Notes: generated by a model not told the origin, from the letters alone. Positions 16,596-26,198 are shown, counted from the first letter of the stretch. The stretch is 64,000 nucleotides of DNA from DAIQRJ01 sp963708795 (GCA_963708795.1 CAVPUH010000003.1:62001-126000); one strand, 5' to 3'. Numbers and translations: made by a program.

Positions 16596-18878
16596 CTAGG
16601 CAGCGAACGCATTCCGCAACGTCGATCGCCACACGCTCTCGAGCTCGGCCAGGGTGATCTCGAATTGTCCGTCGACAGCGAGGGCGGGCTCCGTCGTGGT
16701 CTGGCCCAACGCGGCGACCACGACACCGTGCTCGGCACACAGCGCACGGAAGGCCGCCTCGTCCGTCGGGTCGAGCGTCACGAGAACGCGCCCGGTGGAC
16801 TCCGAGAACAACGCCTCGAACGCGTCGACACCGGACGTCGTGACCTCGTCGAGAGAAACCGACACCCCGACCCCGAACCGCATGGCCGACTCGGCCAGGG
16901 CCTGTGCGAGCCCGCCGTCGGCGAGGTCGTGCGCGCTGTGCAGGAGTCCGCCTTCAGCGGCTGCGATAGTCACCTCGGCGACGGCCTGCTCCGCACTCAG
17001 GTCGAGCTGAGGCGGCAGGCCGCCGAGGTGCCCGTGGATGACTTCGGCCCAGGCGGACCCGTCGAGCTCGGCCCGCGTCGTGCCCAGCAGGAGCACCGTG
17101 GCGCCCGCGGTCCGCCATGACGACGGCGTGCGCCGGGAGACGTCGTCGAGGACGCCGAGCATGCCGACGACCGGTGTCGGATGGATAGCCGTCGTCCCCG
17201 TCTGGTTGTAGAAACTCACGTTGCCACCGGTCACCGGGGTCCCGAGGACGGCACAACCGTCGGCCAATCCGTGCAGAGCCTGGGTGAACTGCCACATGAC
17301 GCCCGGGTCCTCCGGTGAGCCGAAGTTCATGCAGTCGGTGACGGCGAGCGGTCGCGCACCCGAGACGGCGACGTTGCGGTATGCCTCCGCGAGCGCCAGT
17401 TGCGCGCCCCGGTAGGGATCGAGCTTGGCGAAGCGGGCGTTGCAGTCGGTCGCGAGCACCACACCGAGACCACTCGACTCGTCGATCCGGAGGACGCCGG
17501 CATCATCGGGCATGGCCGCGGCCGTGTTGCCGAGGACGTATCGGTCGTACTGGTCGGTCACCCAGGATTTGTCGGCCTGGTTGGGCGAACCCACCACCTG
17601 AAGGAGCGTTGCCCGCAGGCCGGCGGCATCCGTCGGCCGGGCCAGCGACGCGGTTCCGGCGGCCTGCAGGGCATCCTGGCTATGCGGGCGGGCGATCGGC
17701 CGCTGATACACCGGGCCGTCGTGGGCGACGCTGCGCGGCGGGACGTCACAGATGAGTTCGTCGTTCCAGGTGATCTCGAGGCGGCCGGTGTCGGTGACCT
17801 CGCCGATGACCGTGGCCTCGACCTCCCAACGGCCCGTGACGGCCAGGAACTCGTCGAGCCTCGCCGGCTCGACGATCGCCATCATGCGTTCTTGCGACTC
17901 GCTCATGAGGATCTCCTCGGGCGCGAGCGTGCTGTCCCGCAGCGGGGCACGCTCCAACCACGCGCGCATCCCGCCGTCGCCGTTGCTGGCGAGTTCGCTG
18001 AGTGCACACGACAGCCCGGCGGCACCGAGGTCGGAGATCCCGTCCACGACTTCGGCCCGATAGAGATCGAGGCAGCACTCGATCAGCACCTTCTCGGCGA
18101 ACGGGTCGCCGACCTGCACGGCCGGGCGCTTGCTCGGCCCACCATCGGCGAAGGTGTCACTGGCCAGGAGCGAAGCCCCGCCGATGCCGTCGCCGCCGGT
18201 CTTCGCGCCGAACAGGACGACGAGGTTGCCGGCTCCGGAGGCGTTGGCGAGGTGGATGTCCTCGTGTCGCATGACGCCGACGCACAGGGCGTTGACGAGC
18301 GGGTTGCCCTGGTAGCAGCTGTCGAACACGAGTTCGCCTCCGATGTTCGGGAGCCCGAGGCAGTTGCCGTAGCTGCCGATCCCGCTGACGACGCCGTGCA
18401 CGACGCGCGCGGTGTCCGGGTGACCGATCGCGCCGAACCGGAGCTGGTCCATCACGGCGATCGGTCGCGCGCCCATGGCCATGATGTCGCGGACGATGCC
18501 GCCGACGCCGGTCGCGGCGCCCTGGTGGGGCTCGACGTAGCTGGGGTGGTTGTGGCTCTCGACCTTGAAGGTGACGGCCCACCCGTGACCGATGTCGACG
18601 ACGCCGGCGTTCTCGCCGATGCCGACCATCAGGTGCTCGCGCATCTTCTCGGTGGTGGTCTGGCCGAAGTAGCCGAAGTGGGTCTTGCTCGACTTGTAGG
18701 AGCAGTGTTCGCTCCACATCACCGAGTACATGGCGAGCTCGGACGAGGTGGGCCGGCGCCCGAGGATCTCGCGGATGCGGTCGTACTCGTCGGCGGTCAG
18801 GCCGAGGGCGGCGTAGGGCTGCTCGAGCCCGGGCGTCGCCTCGGCTCGCTCGACGGTGTCGAGACGCACACCGCTCAT
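16596..18878 (-). CDS. purL: Phosphoribosylformylglycinamidine synthase subunit PurL
   Basis: This is the 760-residue small-type PurL, the ATP-dependent synthetase subunit that converts FGAR to FGAM with ammonia from PurQ. Diagnostic segments are HCSYKSSKTHFGYFGQTT, GHGWAVTFKVESHNHPSYVEPH, GVGGIVRDIMAMGARPIAVMD and, in the second half, VTDCMNFGSPEDP. Length and order are normal. The ATG start overlaps the purQ stop as ATGA, so PurS, PurQ and PurL are made as a coupled unit that assembles into one complex. Confidence 0.96.
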   Translation of the reverse strand: MSGVRLDTVERAEATPGLEQPYAALGLTADEYDRIREILGRRPTSSELAMYSVMWSEHCSYKSSKTHFGYFGQTTTEKMREHLMVGIGENAGVVDIGHGWAVTFKVESHNHPSYVEPHQGAATGVGGIVRDIMAMGARPIAVMDQLRFGAIGHPDTARVVHGVVSGIGSYGNCLGLPNIGGELVFDSCYQGNPLVNALCVGVMRHEDIHLANASGAGNLVVLFGAKTGGDGIGGASLLASDTFADGGPSKRPAVQVGDPFAEKVLIECCLDLYRAEVVDGISDLGAAGLSCALSELASNGDGGMRAWLERAPLRDSTLAPEEILMSESQERMMAIVEPARLDEFLAVTGRWEVEATVIGEVTDTGRLEITWNDELICDVPPRSVAHDGPVYQRPIARPHSQDALQAAGTASLARPTDAAGLRATLLQVVGSPNQADKSWVTDQYDRYVLGNTAAAMPDDAGVLRIDESSGLGVVLATDCNARFAKLDPYRGAQLALAEAYRNVAVSGARPLAVTDCMNFGSPEDPGVMWQFTQALHGLADGCAVLGTPVTGGNVSFYNQTGTTAIHPTPVVGMLGVLDDVSRRTPSSWRTAGATVLLLGTTRAELDGSAWAEVIHGHLGGLPPQLDLSAEQAVAEVTIAAAEGGLLHSAHDLADGGLAQALAESAMRFGVGVSVSLDEVTTSGVDAFEALFSESTGRVLVTLDPTDEAAFRALCAEHGVVVAALGQTTTEPALAVDGQFEITLAELESVWRSTLRNAFAA

Positions 18879-19588
18879 GCGGCCACCATGCCCTCGACCG
18901 TCGCGATCACCGAGGTGAAGAAGCGGAGCCCGTCCACACCGGCACCATCCGGACCGAAGCCCGGCTCCGTGGCATGCTCGGGGTGCGGCATCAGGCCGAC
19001 CACGTTGCCGCGCTCGTTCGCCACGCCGGCGATGCCGCGCAGCGAACCGTTCGGGTTGGCCAGACCACGCTCGAGGTCGACGACGTACCGCGCGACGATC
19101 CGGCCTTCGGCGGCGAGCTCGTCGAGAGTCCGGGCGTCCGCGACGTAGCCGCCCTCACCGTTCTTCAGCGGCACGACGATGGTCTCCCCGGGCCGGTACT
19201 GCGAGGTCCATGCCGTCGCCGACGACTCGATCACCAGCGGCTGGTCGCGGCAGATGAAGGTGCGGTGGTCGTTGCGGACCAGTGCGCCCGGGAGCAGGTG
19301 CGCCTCGCACAGCACCTGGAAGCCGTTGCAGATCCCGAGGACGGGGAGGCCGCCGTTAGCCGCGTCGACGATCCTGTCCATGACGGGGGCGAACCTGGCG
19401 ATGGCGCCCGCCCGCAGGTAGTCGCCGTAGGAGAAGCCACCCGGGAGGACGACCGCGTCGACGTCGTGGAGGTCGGCGTCGGCGTGCCAGAGCGCGACCG
19501 GCTCGGCGCCGGCGATCCTCGCCGCCCGACGCGCGTCACCGTCGTCGAGGCTTCCCGGGAACGTGACGACACCGATACGGATGCTCAC
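18875..19588 (-). CDS. purQ: Phosphoribosylformylglycinamidine synthase subunit PurQ
   Basis: This 237-residue class I glutamine amidotransferase supplies ammonia to PurL. The nucleophile Cys is in LGICNGFQVL and the His/Glu pair in MPHPEHATE. PGGFSYGDYLRAGAIA forms the oxyanion region. The GTG start overlaps the purS stop and the gene ends overlapping the purL start, both by 4 nt. Confidence 0.96.
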   Translation of the reverse strand: MSIRIGVVTFPGSLDDGDARRAARIAGAEPVALWHADADLHDVDAVVLPGGFSYGDYLRAGAIARFAPVMDRIVDAANGGLPVLGICNGFQVLCEAHLLPGALVRNDHRTFICRDQPLVIESSATAWTSQYRPGETIVVPLKNGEGGYVADARTLDELAAEGRIVARYVVDLERGLANPNGSLRGIAGVANERGNVVGLMPHPEHATEPGFGPDGAGVDGLRFFTSVIATVEGMVAA

Positions 19589-19848
19589 GAGCCGTCGACC
19601 CGGACGGACACGACGTCCTCGATCACCGGATTGCTCAGGACGTCGACGGCGATCTGTCGAACCGAGGCAAGGACGTCGTCGGTGATCTCGGCGTCGACGG
19701 TGACCTCGAACCTCTTACCCTGGCGGACGCCACTGACGCCGCCACCGGTGGCGGCAAGGCCGATCCGACGCAGCGCCAGGAGTACCGCCTGACCTTGCGG
19801 GTCGAGAATCTCGGGTTTGGGCATGACGTCGACGACAACGCGAGGCAC
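19585..19848 (-). CDS. purS: Phosphoribosylformylglycinamidine synthase subunit PurS
   Basis: This 87-residue PurS bridges PurL and PurQ. The protein shows VVVDVMPKPEILDPQGQAV and the C-terminal IAVDVLSNPVIEDVVSV, both diagnostic. It starts at GTG with TAGACT 6 nt upstream and no Shine-Dalgarno, and heads the purS-purQ-purL operon. It is divergent from the fused sigma factor gene across 91 nt. Confidence 0.95.
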   Translation of the reverse strand: MPRVVVDVMPKPEILDPQGQAVLLALRRIGLAATGGGVSGVRQGKRFEVTVDAEITDDVLASVRQIAVDVLSNPVIEDVVSVRVDGS

Positions 19849-19854
19849 GGGCGC

Positions 19855-19860
19855 AGTCTA
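19855..19860 (-). promoter_or_regulatory. -10 box TAGACT for leaderless purS-purQ-purL
   Basis: TAGACT ends 6 nt before the purS GTG at 19848. Confidence 0.55.
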
Positions 19861-19927
19861 CGGGTGTGCGGCGGCGTGACCTGACCCGTACGCTTCCGCC
19901 GAGCGGATGCTTTGCCCCAGTTAGGTC

Positions 19928-19935
19928 GGAGGTGA
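19928..19935 (+). promoter_or_regulatory. Strong ribosome binding site GGAGGTGA of the sigma factor fusion
   Basis: GGAGGTGA is near-perfect anti-16S complementarity, 4 nt before ATG 19940. It fixes the start and contrasts with the leaderless divergent purS. Confidence 0.75.
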
Positions 19936-19939
19936 CCCG

Positions 19940-22453
19940 ATGTCGGAGCCGCCGATCATCCCGGCACCCCGGTCCCAGCCGGACGATGGTCCGACCCCGG
20001 TCGAGGTCCCCAGCGACATCATGCTCGTCGACGCTGCCCGCGCGGGTGACTCCGAGGCCACGGCCGAGTTGTACCGACGGCACTCGGTCGCGGCCGGGCG
20101 GTTCGCCGCGCAGCTGACCGGGAACCGCGCGGACGCGGACGACCTGGTGTCCGAGGCCTTCGTGAGCGTGCTGGCTTCGATGTCCACCGGTGGCGGCCCG
20201 ACTCTCGCGTTCCGTCCGTACCTGCTCACCACCATCCGCCGCCAGTACATCAAGAGCCGCACGAGTGGCCGCGAGGATCCGGTCGACGACCTCGATCCGT
20301 ATGCGATCCCGCAGCAGGCCACCGACACCACCGTGGACGAGTTCGTGGGGAACGCCGCCGTGGCCGCCTTCGCGTCACTTCCCGAGCGCTGGCAGACCGT
20401 TCTCTGGCGGACCGAGGTCGACGGCGAGCGGCCGGCGCAGATCGCACCGACGCTCGGAATGACGGCCGGTGCGGTCTCGGCCTTGGCCCTGCGGGCGCGG
20501 GAGGGTTTGCGGCAGGCGTGGCTGCAGGCCCACCTCACCGGTGAGGTTCCCGAGGAGTGCCGCATCCCGCGCGCGAGCCTCGGCGCCTATGCCCGGGACG
20601 GTCTCGGCCCGCGTCAGCGGCGGCAGGTCGACGACCATCTGAAGACGTGTGAGAAGTGCTCGGCGATCCTGCTCGAACTGCAGTCGGAGAACCGCTGGCT
20701 GCCGGCGTTCGTCGCACCGGCGCTGCTCGGGGTCTTCGCCTCGAGCTACGTGGCCGCCGGCGGGATCGCCGGAGCCGCGGCAGCGGGGGCGGCCGGCGCC
20801 GCCGGGGCAGGGGGGCAGCCCGGATCAGGGCCGGCCGGGTCGGGATCGGCCGGCGGGACGGGTGGCGAGGGCGCGACCGGCGGGACGGCTGGTTCGAGCG
20901 GAGCGGCCGGCGGATCGGGCGGCGCGGGCGCCGGGACGGGATCTGCCGGGGCGGGTGCGGGCGCCGGAGCCGGGGCGGGATCTGCCGGGGCGGGTGCGGG
21001 CGCCGGCACGGCGGCAGCCGGCACGGGCGCGGCGGCGGCCGGGAGCGGGGCCGCGGCCGCGGCAGGCGCGAGCGGTGTCGGCGCCGGAGCCGGGGCCGGA
21101 GCCGGCGCCGGAGCCGCAGTCGGCGCCGGCGCGGCAGCTGCGGGGGCGGGGGCCGGTGCGATGGCCGCCGGTGGGGCCGGTCTGGCTGTGGCCACCGCCG
21201 GCGGGCTCATGGCGGTGCTGGCGCCGATCAAGGCCGCCGCACACGTGGTGGCCGCCGTCACGCAGAAGATCATCGCCGCGGTGACCGGGCTCTCGGCTCC
21301 GACGGTGGCCGCGTCCGTGGCGGTGACCGTGGTCGCTGCGGTCGCTGGTGGTGCGGTGTGGAACGCGACCCGCAACGACGACGCGATCGTGCAGGGGATC
21401 GTCATCGCAACACCGTCCGCGACGTCCAGTCCCACGCCGGCCGCCAGCGTCGCGGCCACGCCGGATCCTGGTGCGACGCAGACCCCGAGCGAGACGGCTT
21501 CACCTACGGATTCACCGACGGCGACACCGACGACCATGCTGGCGTTCCAGTTCCCTCCGTTGGGTCTGACGCCGACGTCGACCACACCAGCGGACAATCC
21601 CGGGCAGGTGGCGGTCGTCGCCGATTCGCCGACCCCGACTGCCGCACCGAGCGACGCGCCCGACGTTGCTCCTCCCGACGGAGGGACACCCTCGCCGGAA
21701 CCGAGCGAGACCGCGACGCCGACCCCGCCTGCCTCGCCGCCGACGTCGCCGGAGCCGACGGTCACCGCGTCAGCGACCCCCATCCCGACGTCTGAGCCCA
21801 CCGCGACGGTGACACCGACTCCGACCCCGATCGGTCCGTCGACCCCGACTCTTACCCCGACGCCGAGCGACACACCGACGACGCCGCCCACGAGCCCGCC
21901 GCCGACCCCGAGCGAGACGCCCAACCCGACCGACACACCGACTCCCAGCGAGTCGCCCAACCCGACGCAGACCCCGAGCCCCACCCTGTCGGCGACTCCG
22001 ACGCCCACTCCGACGGGGTCGCCGTCCGGATCCCCGACGCCCACACCGACGGAGTCGCCGTCCGCACCCCCGACGCCCACGCCGACCGTCACGGCCGGCC
22101 CGGCGCCGTCGATCACCGCACCCGCGACGGTGAACTCGCTACAAAGGTTCCGCGTGGTCGTCCAGGCGTCGGAGTCGTCGACGCAGGCCACGGTGCGCGT
22201 GGTCTTCCGGCTGCGGGCACTGCCGCTCGGCAGCGCCTTCAACTCGATCACCGCTCCGTACGCGTGCGTCGCCGCCCCGGGTTACGGCGGCGATCAATCG
22301 ACGTTCGCGTACACCTGCACGGTGGCGCCCGGTGGCTCGGTGACGTTCACCGCATCACTGACGAACCTCGTGGACGACGGTTGGGCGACGGTGACGGCTA
22401 CGTCCGAGGGCACTGACACCGCAAGGATCGACGTCCTGCCGCTGATCGATTAG
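19940..22453 (+). CDS. ECF sigma factor fused to zinc-finger, membrane and extracytoplasmic domains
   Basis: This is an 837-residue multidomain protein. Sigma region 2 covers about residues 28-105 (SEATAELYRRH, ADADDLVSEAFVSVL). Region 4 covers about 138-196 (LPERWQTVLWRTEVDGERPAQIAPTLGMTAGAVSALALRAREGL). An anti-sigma-like zinc motif H233-x3-C237-x2-C240 follows. Next come a hydrophobic segment (about 256-282), a Gly/Ala-rich stretch to about 425, further hydrophobic segments near 405-430 and 455-474, a Pro/Thr/Ser linker to about 725, and a beta-rich C-terminal domain of about 110 residues with two cysteines (YACVAA, YTCTV). I infer a membrane-tethered sigma factor whose outer domain could sense the envelope. 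Actinobacterial ECF groups with C-terminal membrane extensions are known; the exact group is not determined. Confidence 0.87.
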   Translation: MSEPPIIPAPRSQPDDGPTPVEVPSDIMLVDAARAGDSEATAELYRRHSVAAGRFAAQLTGNRADADDLVSEAFVSVLASMSTGGGPTLAFRPYLLTTIRRQYIKSRTSGREDPVDDLDPYAIPQQATDTTVDEFVGNAAVAAFASLPERWQTVLWRTEVDGERPAQIAPTLGMTAGAVSALALRAREGLRQAWLQAHLTGEVPEECRIPRASLGAYARDGLGPRQRRQVDDHLKTCEKCSAILLELQSENRWLPAFVAPALLGVFASSYVAAGGIAGAAAAGAAGAAGAGGQPGSGPAGSGSAGGTGGEGATGGTAGSSGAAGGSGGAGAGTGSAGAGAGAGAGAGSAGAGAGAGTAAAGTGAAAAGSGAAAAAGASGVGAGAGAGAGAGAAVGAGAAAAGAGAGAMAAGGAGLAVATAGGLMAVLAPIKAAAHVVAAVTQKIIAAVTGLSAPTVAASVAVTVVAAVAGGAVWNATRNDDAIVQGIVIATPSATSSPTPAASVAATPDPGATQTPSETASPTDSPTATPTTMLAFQFPPLGLTPTSTTPADNPGQVAVVADSPTPTAAPSDAPDVAPPDGGTPSPEPSETATPTPPASPPTSPEPTVTASATPIPTSEPTATVTPTPTPIGPSTPTLTPTPSDTPTTPPTSPPPTPSETPNPTDTPTPSESPNPTQTPSPTLSATPTPTPTGSPSGSPTPTPTESPSAPPTPTPTVTAGPAPSITAPATVNSLQRFRVVVQASESSTQATVRVVFRLRALPLGSAFNSITAPYACVAAPGYGGDQSTFAYTCTVAPGGSVTFTASLTNLVDDGWATVTATSEGTDTARIDVLPLID
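20752..21215 (+). repeat. Low-complexity Gly/Ala-coding repeat inside the sigma factor fusion
   Basis: This region encodes about 150 residues almost entirely of Gly and Ala. It includes a near-tandem copy of about 40 nt near 20938 and 20979 (GGGATCTGCCGGGGCGGGTG). It is prone to slippage, so its length may vary between strains. Confidence 0.7.
21480..22095 (+). repeat. Degenerate Pro/Thr-coding repeats inside the sigma factor fusion
   Basis: Repeated CCGAC/CCGAG units encode a Pro-Thr-Ser-rich linker (P-T-P and S-P-T-P runs), typical of cell-wall-spanning segments. It ends just before the extracytoplasmic domain. Confidence 0.65.
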
Positions 22454-22546
22454 GGCCACTCCCGCGGAGCCCTCAGAGCCGAGAACCCCTCCCCCTGGTT
22501 GACGAACTGGGGTTGTGGGCAACTCGGGATTGTCGGTGGCACGGAT

Positions 22547-22552
22547 TAGTAT
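22547..22552 (+). promoter_or_regulatory. -10 box TAGTAT for the leaderless DUF222-HNH gene
   Basis: TAGTAT ends 7 nt before ATG 22560. Confidence 0.45.
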
Positions 22553-22559
22553 CGAACAC

Positions 22560-23878
22560 ATGTTGCAGACCAGGAACCGGACTGACGGCGCGGTGTTGCG
22601 TGCGTCGATCGGTGACCTGATTGACGCGGCCGCCGCGATAGTCCGCACCCCAGCCGACGATGACGGGGAGCGGATCGATCGGATCGGGTTCCTGGAGCGA
22701 GCGAAGGCGGCGTTGGCCGCCGCACAAGCTCTGGAAGCGGTCGAGTTCGAGACCTCGCAACTCGCGCTGCAGGAAGCGCAGGGTGTGCCGGTGCGGCGGC
22801 GGGGGCTGGGGATCGCGGATCAGATCGGCTTCGCCACCAAGTGTTCGCCGGCGTCGGCGTCGCGCCGGTTGGCGGACGCGCGGGTGCTGGTGGCCGAGAT
22901 GCCCGCCACGCTCGCAGCGCTGGCCGCCGGACGGGTGTCGCGAGCGGGGTGTGCGCGCGGCGATCACGGAGACGCGGTGTCTGACCCGGGAGGACCGTGG
23001 CCGGGTCGACACCGAGCTCGGTGCCGGTGGTGGAGTCGATGTCGGTGCCCGAGATCACGCAGGCGGTGCGGCGGCGGGTGATCGAACTCGACCAGGACGC
23101 CGCCGTCCGCCGGGCAGCACGCGCCCGAGAGGACCGGTACGTGTCCATCCGACCCCTGCCGGACACGATGGCCACGATCACCGCGGTCCTGCCGGTGGAA
23201 CAAGCCGTGGCGTGTTTCGCGTCGCTACGCGCCGCTGCGGAATCAGCCAAGGCGACCGGTGATGAACGCACCAAAGGCGCAGATCAAGGCCGACACCCTC
23301 ATCGAACGGATCACCGGCCAGACCACCGCGGCCGCGATCCCGGTCGAGGTCCAGCTGGTGATGACCAGCGACGCCCTCCTGGGACGCTCCGAGGAACCCG
23401 CCCAACTCCCCGGCCACGGACCACTCCCGGCGTTCCTGGCCCGCCGCATCATCACCCGCGACCCCCAAGCCACCTCAGCCCGCGTGTGGGTACGGCGGTT
23501 GCTCACCGACCCCATCGACGACACCGTCGCCACCATCGACACCAGACGACGCCGGTTCGACGGCGCCCTCGCCGTGTTGATCAACGCCCGCGACCAAGTC
23601 TGCCGCGACCCCTACTGCTCAGCGCCCATCCGCGACCTCGACCACCTCCACAACCACGCGAACGGTGGGCCCACATCAGCCGACAACGGCATCGGACTCT
23701 GCCAACGCGGCAACCTCGTCGACCAGATCCCCGGCTGGGCACACCACCGGCACCGCCACACACCGGGTCGTGATCACCCCCACCGGACACCGCTACGACA
23801 CCCGACCACCACCAGCCCTCGGACCCCGACTACCGGCAACCGAGAAACCCGGCCGAACAACTCCCCCGAGCCGGCTAA
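22560..23878 (+). pseudogene. DUF222/HNH endonuclease (13E12-like), multiply frameshifted
   Basis: The pieces lie in three frames and together give one protein. The N-terminal DUF222 part runs from MLQTRNRTDGAV to MPATLAALAAGRVS. The middle contains AAITETRCLTREDRGRVDTEL and SMSVPEITQAVRRRVIELD. The C-terminal HNH domain has VCRDPYCSAPIRDLDHLHNHANGG, with the paired Cys and the DHxHxxxxGG core. Breaks lie near 22945, 23015, 23270 (an extra A in ACCAAAGGCG) and 23710; the frame then ends at TAA 23876. The family resembles mycobacterial 13E12 proteins, often present in many copies and possibly mobile. Whether this copy is truly dead or badly sequenced cannot be decided here. Confidence 0.8.
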
Positions 23879-23886
23879 CCGTGTCC

Positions 23887-24777
23887 TCAGAGCGCGAACG
23901 GCGCGCCGGTCAGCCGTCGGTAGGCCTCGAGGTATCGCTCGCGGGTCAGGGCAACGACGTCGTCGGGGATTGCGGGCATCGCCTCGTCGGCGCTTCCGGA
24001 GAATCCCGAACGGAGCCGGACCCAGTCGCGCAGCACCTGCTTGTCGAACGACTCCTGCGTGCGGCCGGGCCGCCACATCTCGGCCGGCCAGAACCGGGAC
24101 GAGTCCGGGGTCCCGACCTCGTCGGCGAGCACGAGCCGATCCGGCTCGGCCGGGTCGAAGCCGAGCTCGATCTTCGTGTCGGCCAGGATCACGCCGGCAG
24201 CCTCCGCGCGATCCGCCAGCCGGGCGTAGACGGCGAGCGTCAGCTCACGGGCGCGTTCCGCCAGGGAAGCGCCGACCTCGTTCGCCACCTGGCCGAACCC
24301 GATCGGCACGTCGTGCTCACCCTGCGGCGCCTTCGTGCTCGGCGTGAACAGCGGCACCGGCAGTCGATCACCGTCGACGAGTCCCGGAGCCAGCGAGATC
24401 CCCGACACCGAGCCCGTCTCCCGATACTCCGACAGCCCGCCACCGGTCAGGTAACCGCGCGCCACACACTCGACCGGCAGCATCGTCAAGATCCGACACC
24501 GCAGTGCTCGACCGGCGACGACATCAGGCACGTCGGTCGAGATCACATGATTCGAGACGATGTCAGCTACCTGATCGAACCAGAACAGCGACAGTGCGGT
24601 GAGAATCCGGCCCTTGTCCGGAATCGTCGTCGGGAACACGCGGTCGTAAGCCGAGACACGGTCGCTCGCCACCATCAACAGGTCGTCACCCAGCTGATAC
24701 AGGTCACGGACCTTGCCCGAGTAGAGGTGCTTGGCACCCGGAATCGTCAACGGGGCCGGGATGTTCGGGTCGTTCAC
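23887..24777 (-). CDS. purC: Phosphoribosylaminoimidazole-succinocarboxamide synthase
   Basis: This 296-residue SAICAR synthetase joins aspartate to CAIR with ATP. Landmarks are HLYSGKVRDLYQLGDDLLMVASDRVSAYD at the N-terminus, PVECVARGYLTGGGL, and ADTKIELGFDP. The GTG start overlaps the purB stop as GTGA. It is the last gene of the purA-purD-purB-purC run and ends 8 nt from the convergent DUF222-HNH gene. Confidence 0.96.
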   Translation of the reverse strand: MNDPNIPAPLTIPGAKHLYSGKVRDLYQLGDDLLMVASDRVSAYDRVFPTTIPDKGRILTALSLFWFDQVADIVSNHVISTDVPDVVAGRALRCRILTMLPVECVARGYLTGGGLSEYRETGSVSGISLAPGLVDGDRLPVPLFTPSTKAPQGEHDVPIGFGQVANEVGASLAERARELTLAVYARLADRAEAAGVILADTKIELGFDPAEPDRLVLADEVGTPDSSRFWPAEMWRPGRTQESFDKQVLRDWVRLRSGFSGSADEAMPAIPDDVVALTRERYLEAYRRLTGAPFAL

Positions 24778-26198
24778 AGGATCGCCGCCGGTCGGTACGC
24801 GGCCGCCTCCGGATTCTTCGCCACCAGATCACCGACGGCAGCGACAACGGCGGCGATCTGTGCCGCCGCGGCGCCGGTGAAGCTCAGCCGATCGTCGACG
24901 ACGGCGGCCAACTCGTCGGCCGACAACCCCAGCCGGGGATCGGCGGCCAGCCGGTCGAACAGGTCGTTGCGCGCCGCGCCCACCTCGCGCATCCCGAGCG
25001 CCACGGATACCGCATGCTCCTTGATCGCCTCGTGCGCCGACTCACGGCCGACGCCCTTCTTCACTGCCGCCATCAGCACCTTCGTCGTCGCCAGGAACGG
25101 CAGGTACCGCTCCAACTCGGCCTCGATGACGGCTGGGTACGCACCGAACGAGTCGAGCACGGACAGGAAGGTCTCGAACAGCCCGTCGATCGCGTAGAAC
25201 GCATCCGGGAGTGCCACCCGACGCACCACCGAGCAGGACACGTCGCCCTCGTTCCACTGGTCGCCGGCCAACTCGGACACCATCGACAGGTAGCCGCGCA
25301 CCACCACGGCCAGCCCGTTGACGCGTTCACACGAACGGCTGTTCATCTTGTGCGGCATGGCGGAACTGCCGACCTGGCCAGGCCGGAAACCCTCCGTCGC
25401 CAGCTCCAGGCCGGCCATCAAGCGGATCGTCGTCGCCAGCGAACTCGGCCCGCTCGAGGCCTGCACCAGCGCCGAGACCACATCGAAGTCCAGCGACCGC
25501 GGATACACCTGACCGACCGAAGTGAGGACAGTCTGGAAGCCGAGATGATGCGCGACGCTCTGCTCCAGGGTGGCGAGCGCCGCCTCGTCACCGCCGAGCA
25601 GATCGAGCATGTCCTGGGCGGTGCCGACCGGACCCTTCAACCCCCGCAGTGGATACCGATCGAGCAGGTCGTCGATCCGCCGGTAGGCGACGAGGAGCTC
25701 GTCGGCCGTCGTCGCGAACCGCTTCCCGAGGGTCGTGGCCTGGGCCGCCACGTTGTGACTGCGACCGGCCATCACCGTGTCCGCGTACTGGCTCGCGAGC
25801 CCGGCCAGGGTGGCCAGCGTGGCGAGCATCTTGTCGTGGATCAGGCCCAGGGCGGCGCGGATCTGCATCTGCTCGACGTTCTCGGTGAGGTCCCGGCTCG
25901 TCATCCCGGCGTGCACCCGCTCGTGCCCGGCCAGCGCGTTGAACTCCTCGATCCGGGCCTTCACGTCATGCAGTGTCACCCGCTCGCGGGCGTCGATCGA
26001 CGCGAGGTCGACCTCCTCGACGACCCGTTCGTAGTCGGCGAGAACCTCGTCAGCGACATCGAGACCGGCGTCGCGTTGTCCACGCAGGACGGCCAGCCAC
26101 AGCAGCCGCTCGGCGACGATCTTGCGCTCGGGCGACCAGATCGCGCGCATCGGATCGCTCGCGTAGCGCATCGCGAGCACATCAGGGATCGAGCTCAT
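24774..26198 (-). CDS. purB: Adenylosuccinate lyase
   Basis: This 474-residue lyase acts twice in the pathway, releasing fumarate from SAICAR and from adenylosuccinate. The fumarase/aspartase-family signature is present as GSSAMPHKMNS. The catalytic-region histidine is in AGRSHNVAAQ, and the N-terminus begins SSIPDVLAMRYASDPMRAIWS. I chose ATG 26198 because it overlaps the purD stop as ATGA; the longer upstream frame is inside purD. It couples to purC at the 3' end. Confidence 0.96.
   Translation of the reverse strand: MSSIPDVLAMRYASDPMRAIWSPERKIVAERLLWLAVLRGQRDAGLDVADEVLADYERVVEEVDLASIDARERVTLHDVKARIEEFNALAGHERVHAGMTSRDLTENVEQMQIRAALGLIHDKMLATLATLAGLASQYADTVMAGRSHNVAAQATTLGKRFATTADELLVAYRRIDDLLDRYPLRGLKGPVGTAQDMLDLLGGDEAALATLEQSVAHHLGFQTVLTSVGQVYPRSLDFDVVSALVQASSGPSSLATTIRLMAGLELATEGFRPGQVGSSAMPHKMNSRSCERVNGLAVVVRGYLSMVSELAGDQWNEGDVSCSVVRRVALPDAFYAIDGLFETFLSVLDSFGAYPAVIEAELERYLPFLATTKVLMAAVKKGVGRESAHEAIKEHAVSVALGMREVGAARNDLFDRLAADPRLGLSADELAAVVDDRLSFTGAAAAQIAAVVAAVGDLVAKNPEAAAYRPAAIL

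Noticed and set aside
20752..22095. Possible CRISPR array or satellite
   Set aside because: The repeats are short, degenerate and in frame with the protein; there are no equal-length spacers.
20746..22251. A 501-codon Val/Gly/Ala/Pro-rich frame antisense to the sigma factor fusion
   Set aside because: It mirrors the Gly/Ala and Pro/Thr repeats of the sense gene and lacks a ribosome site or domain.
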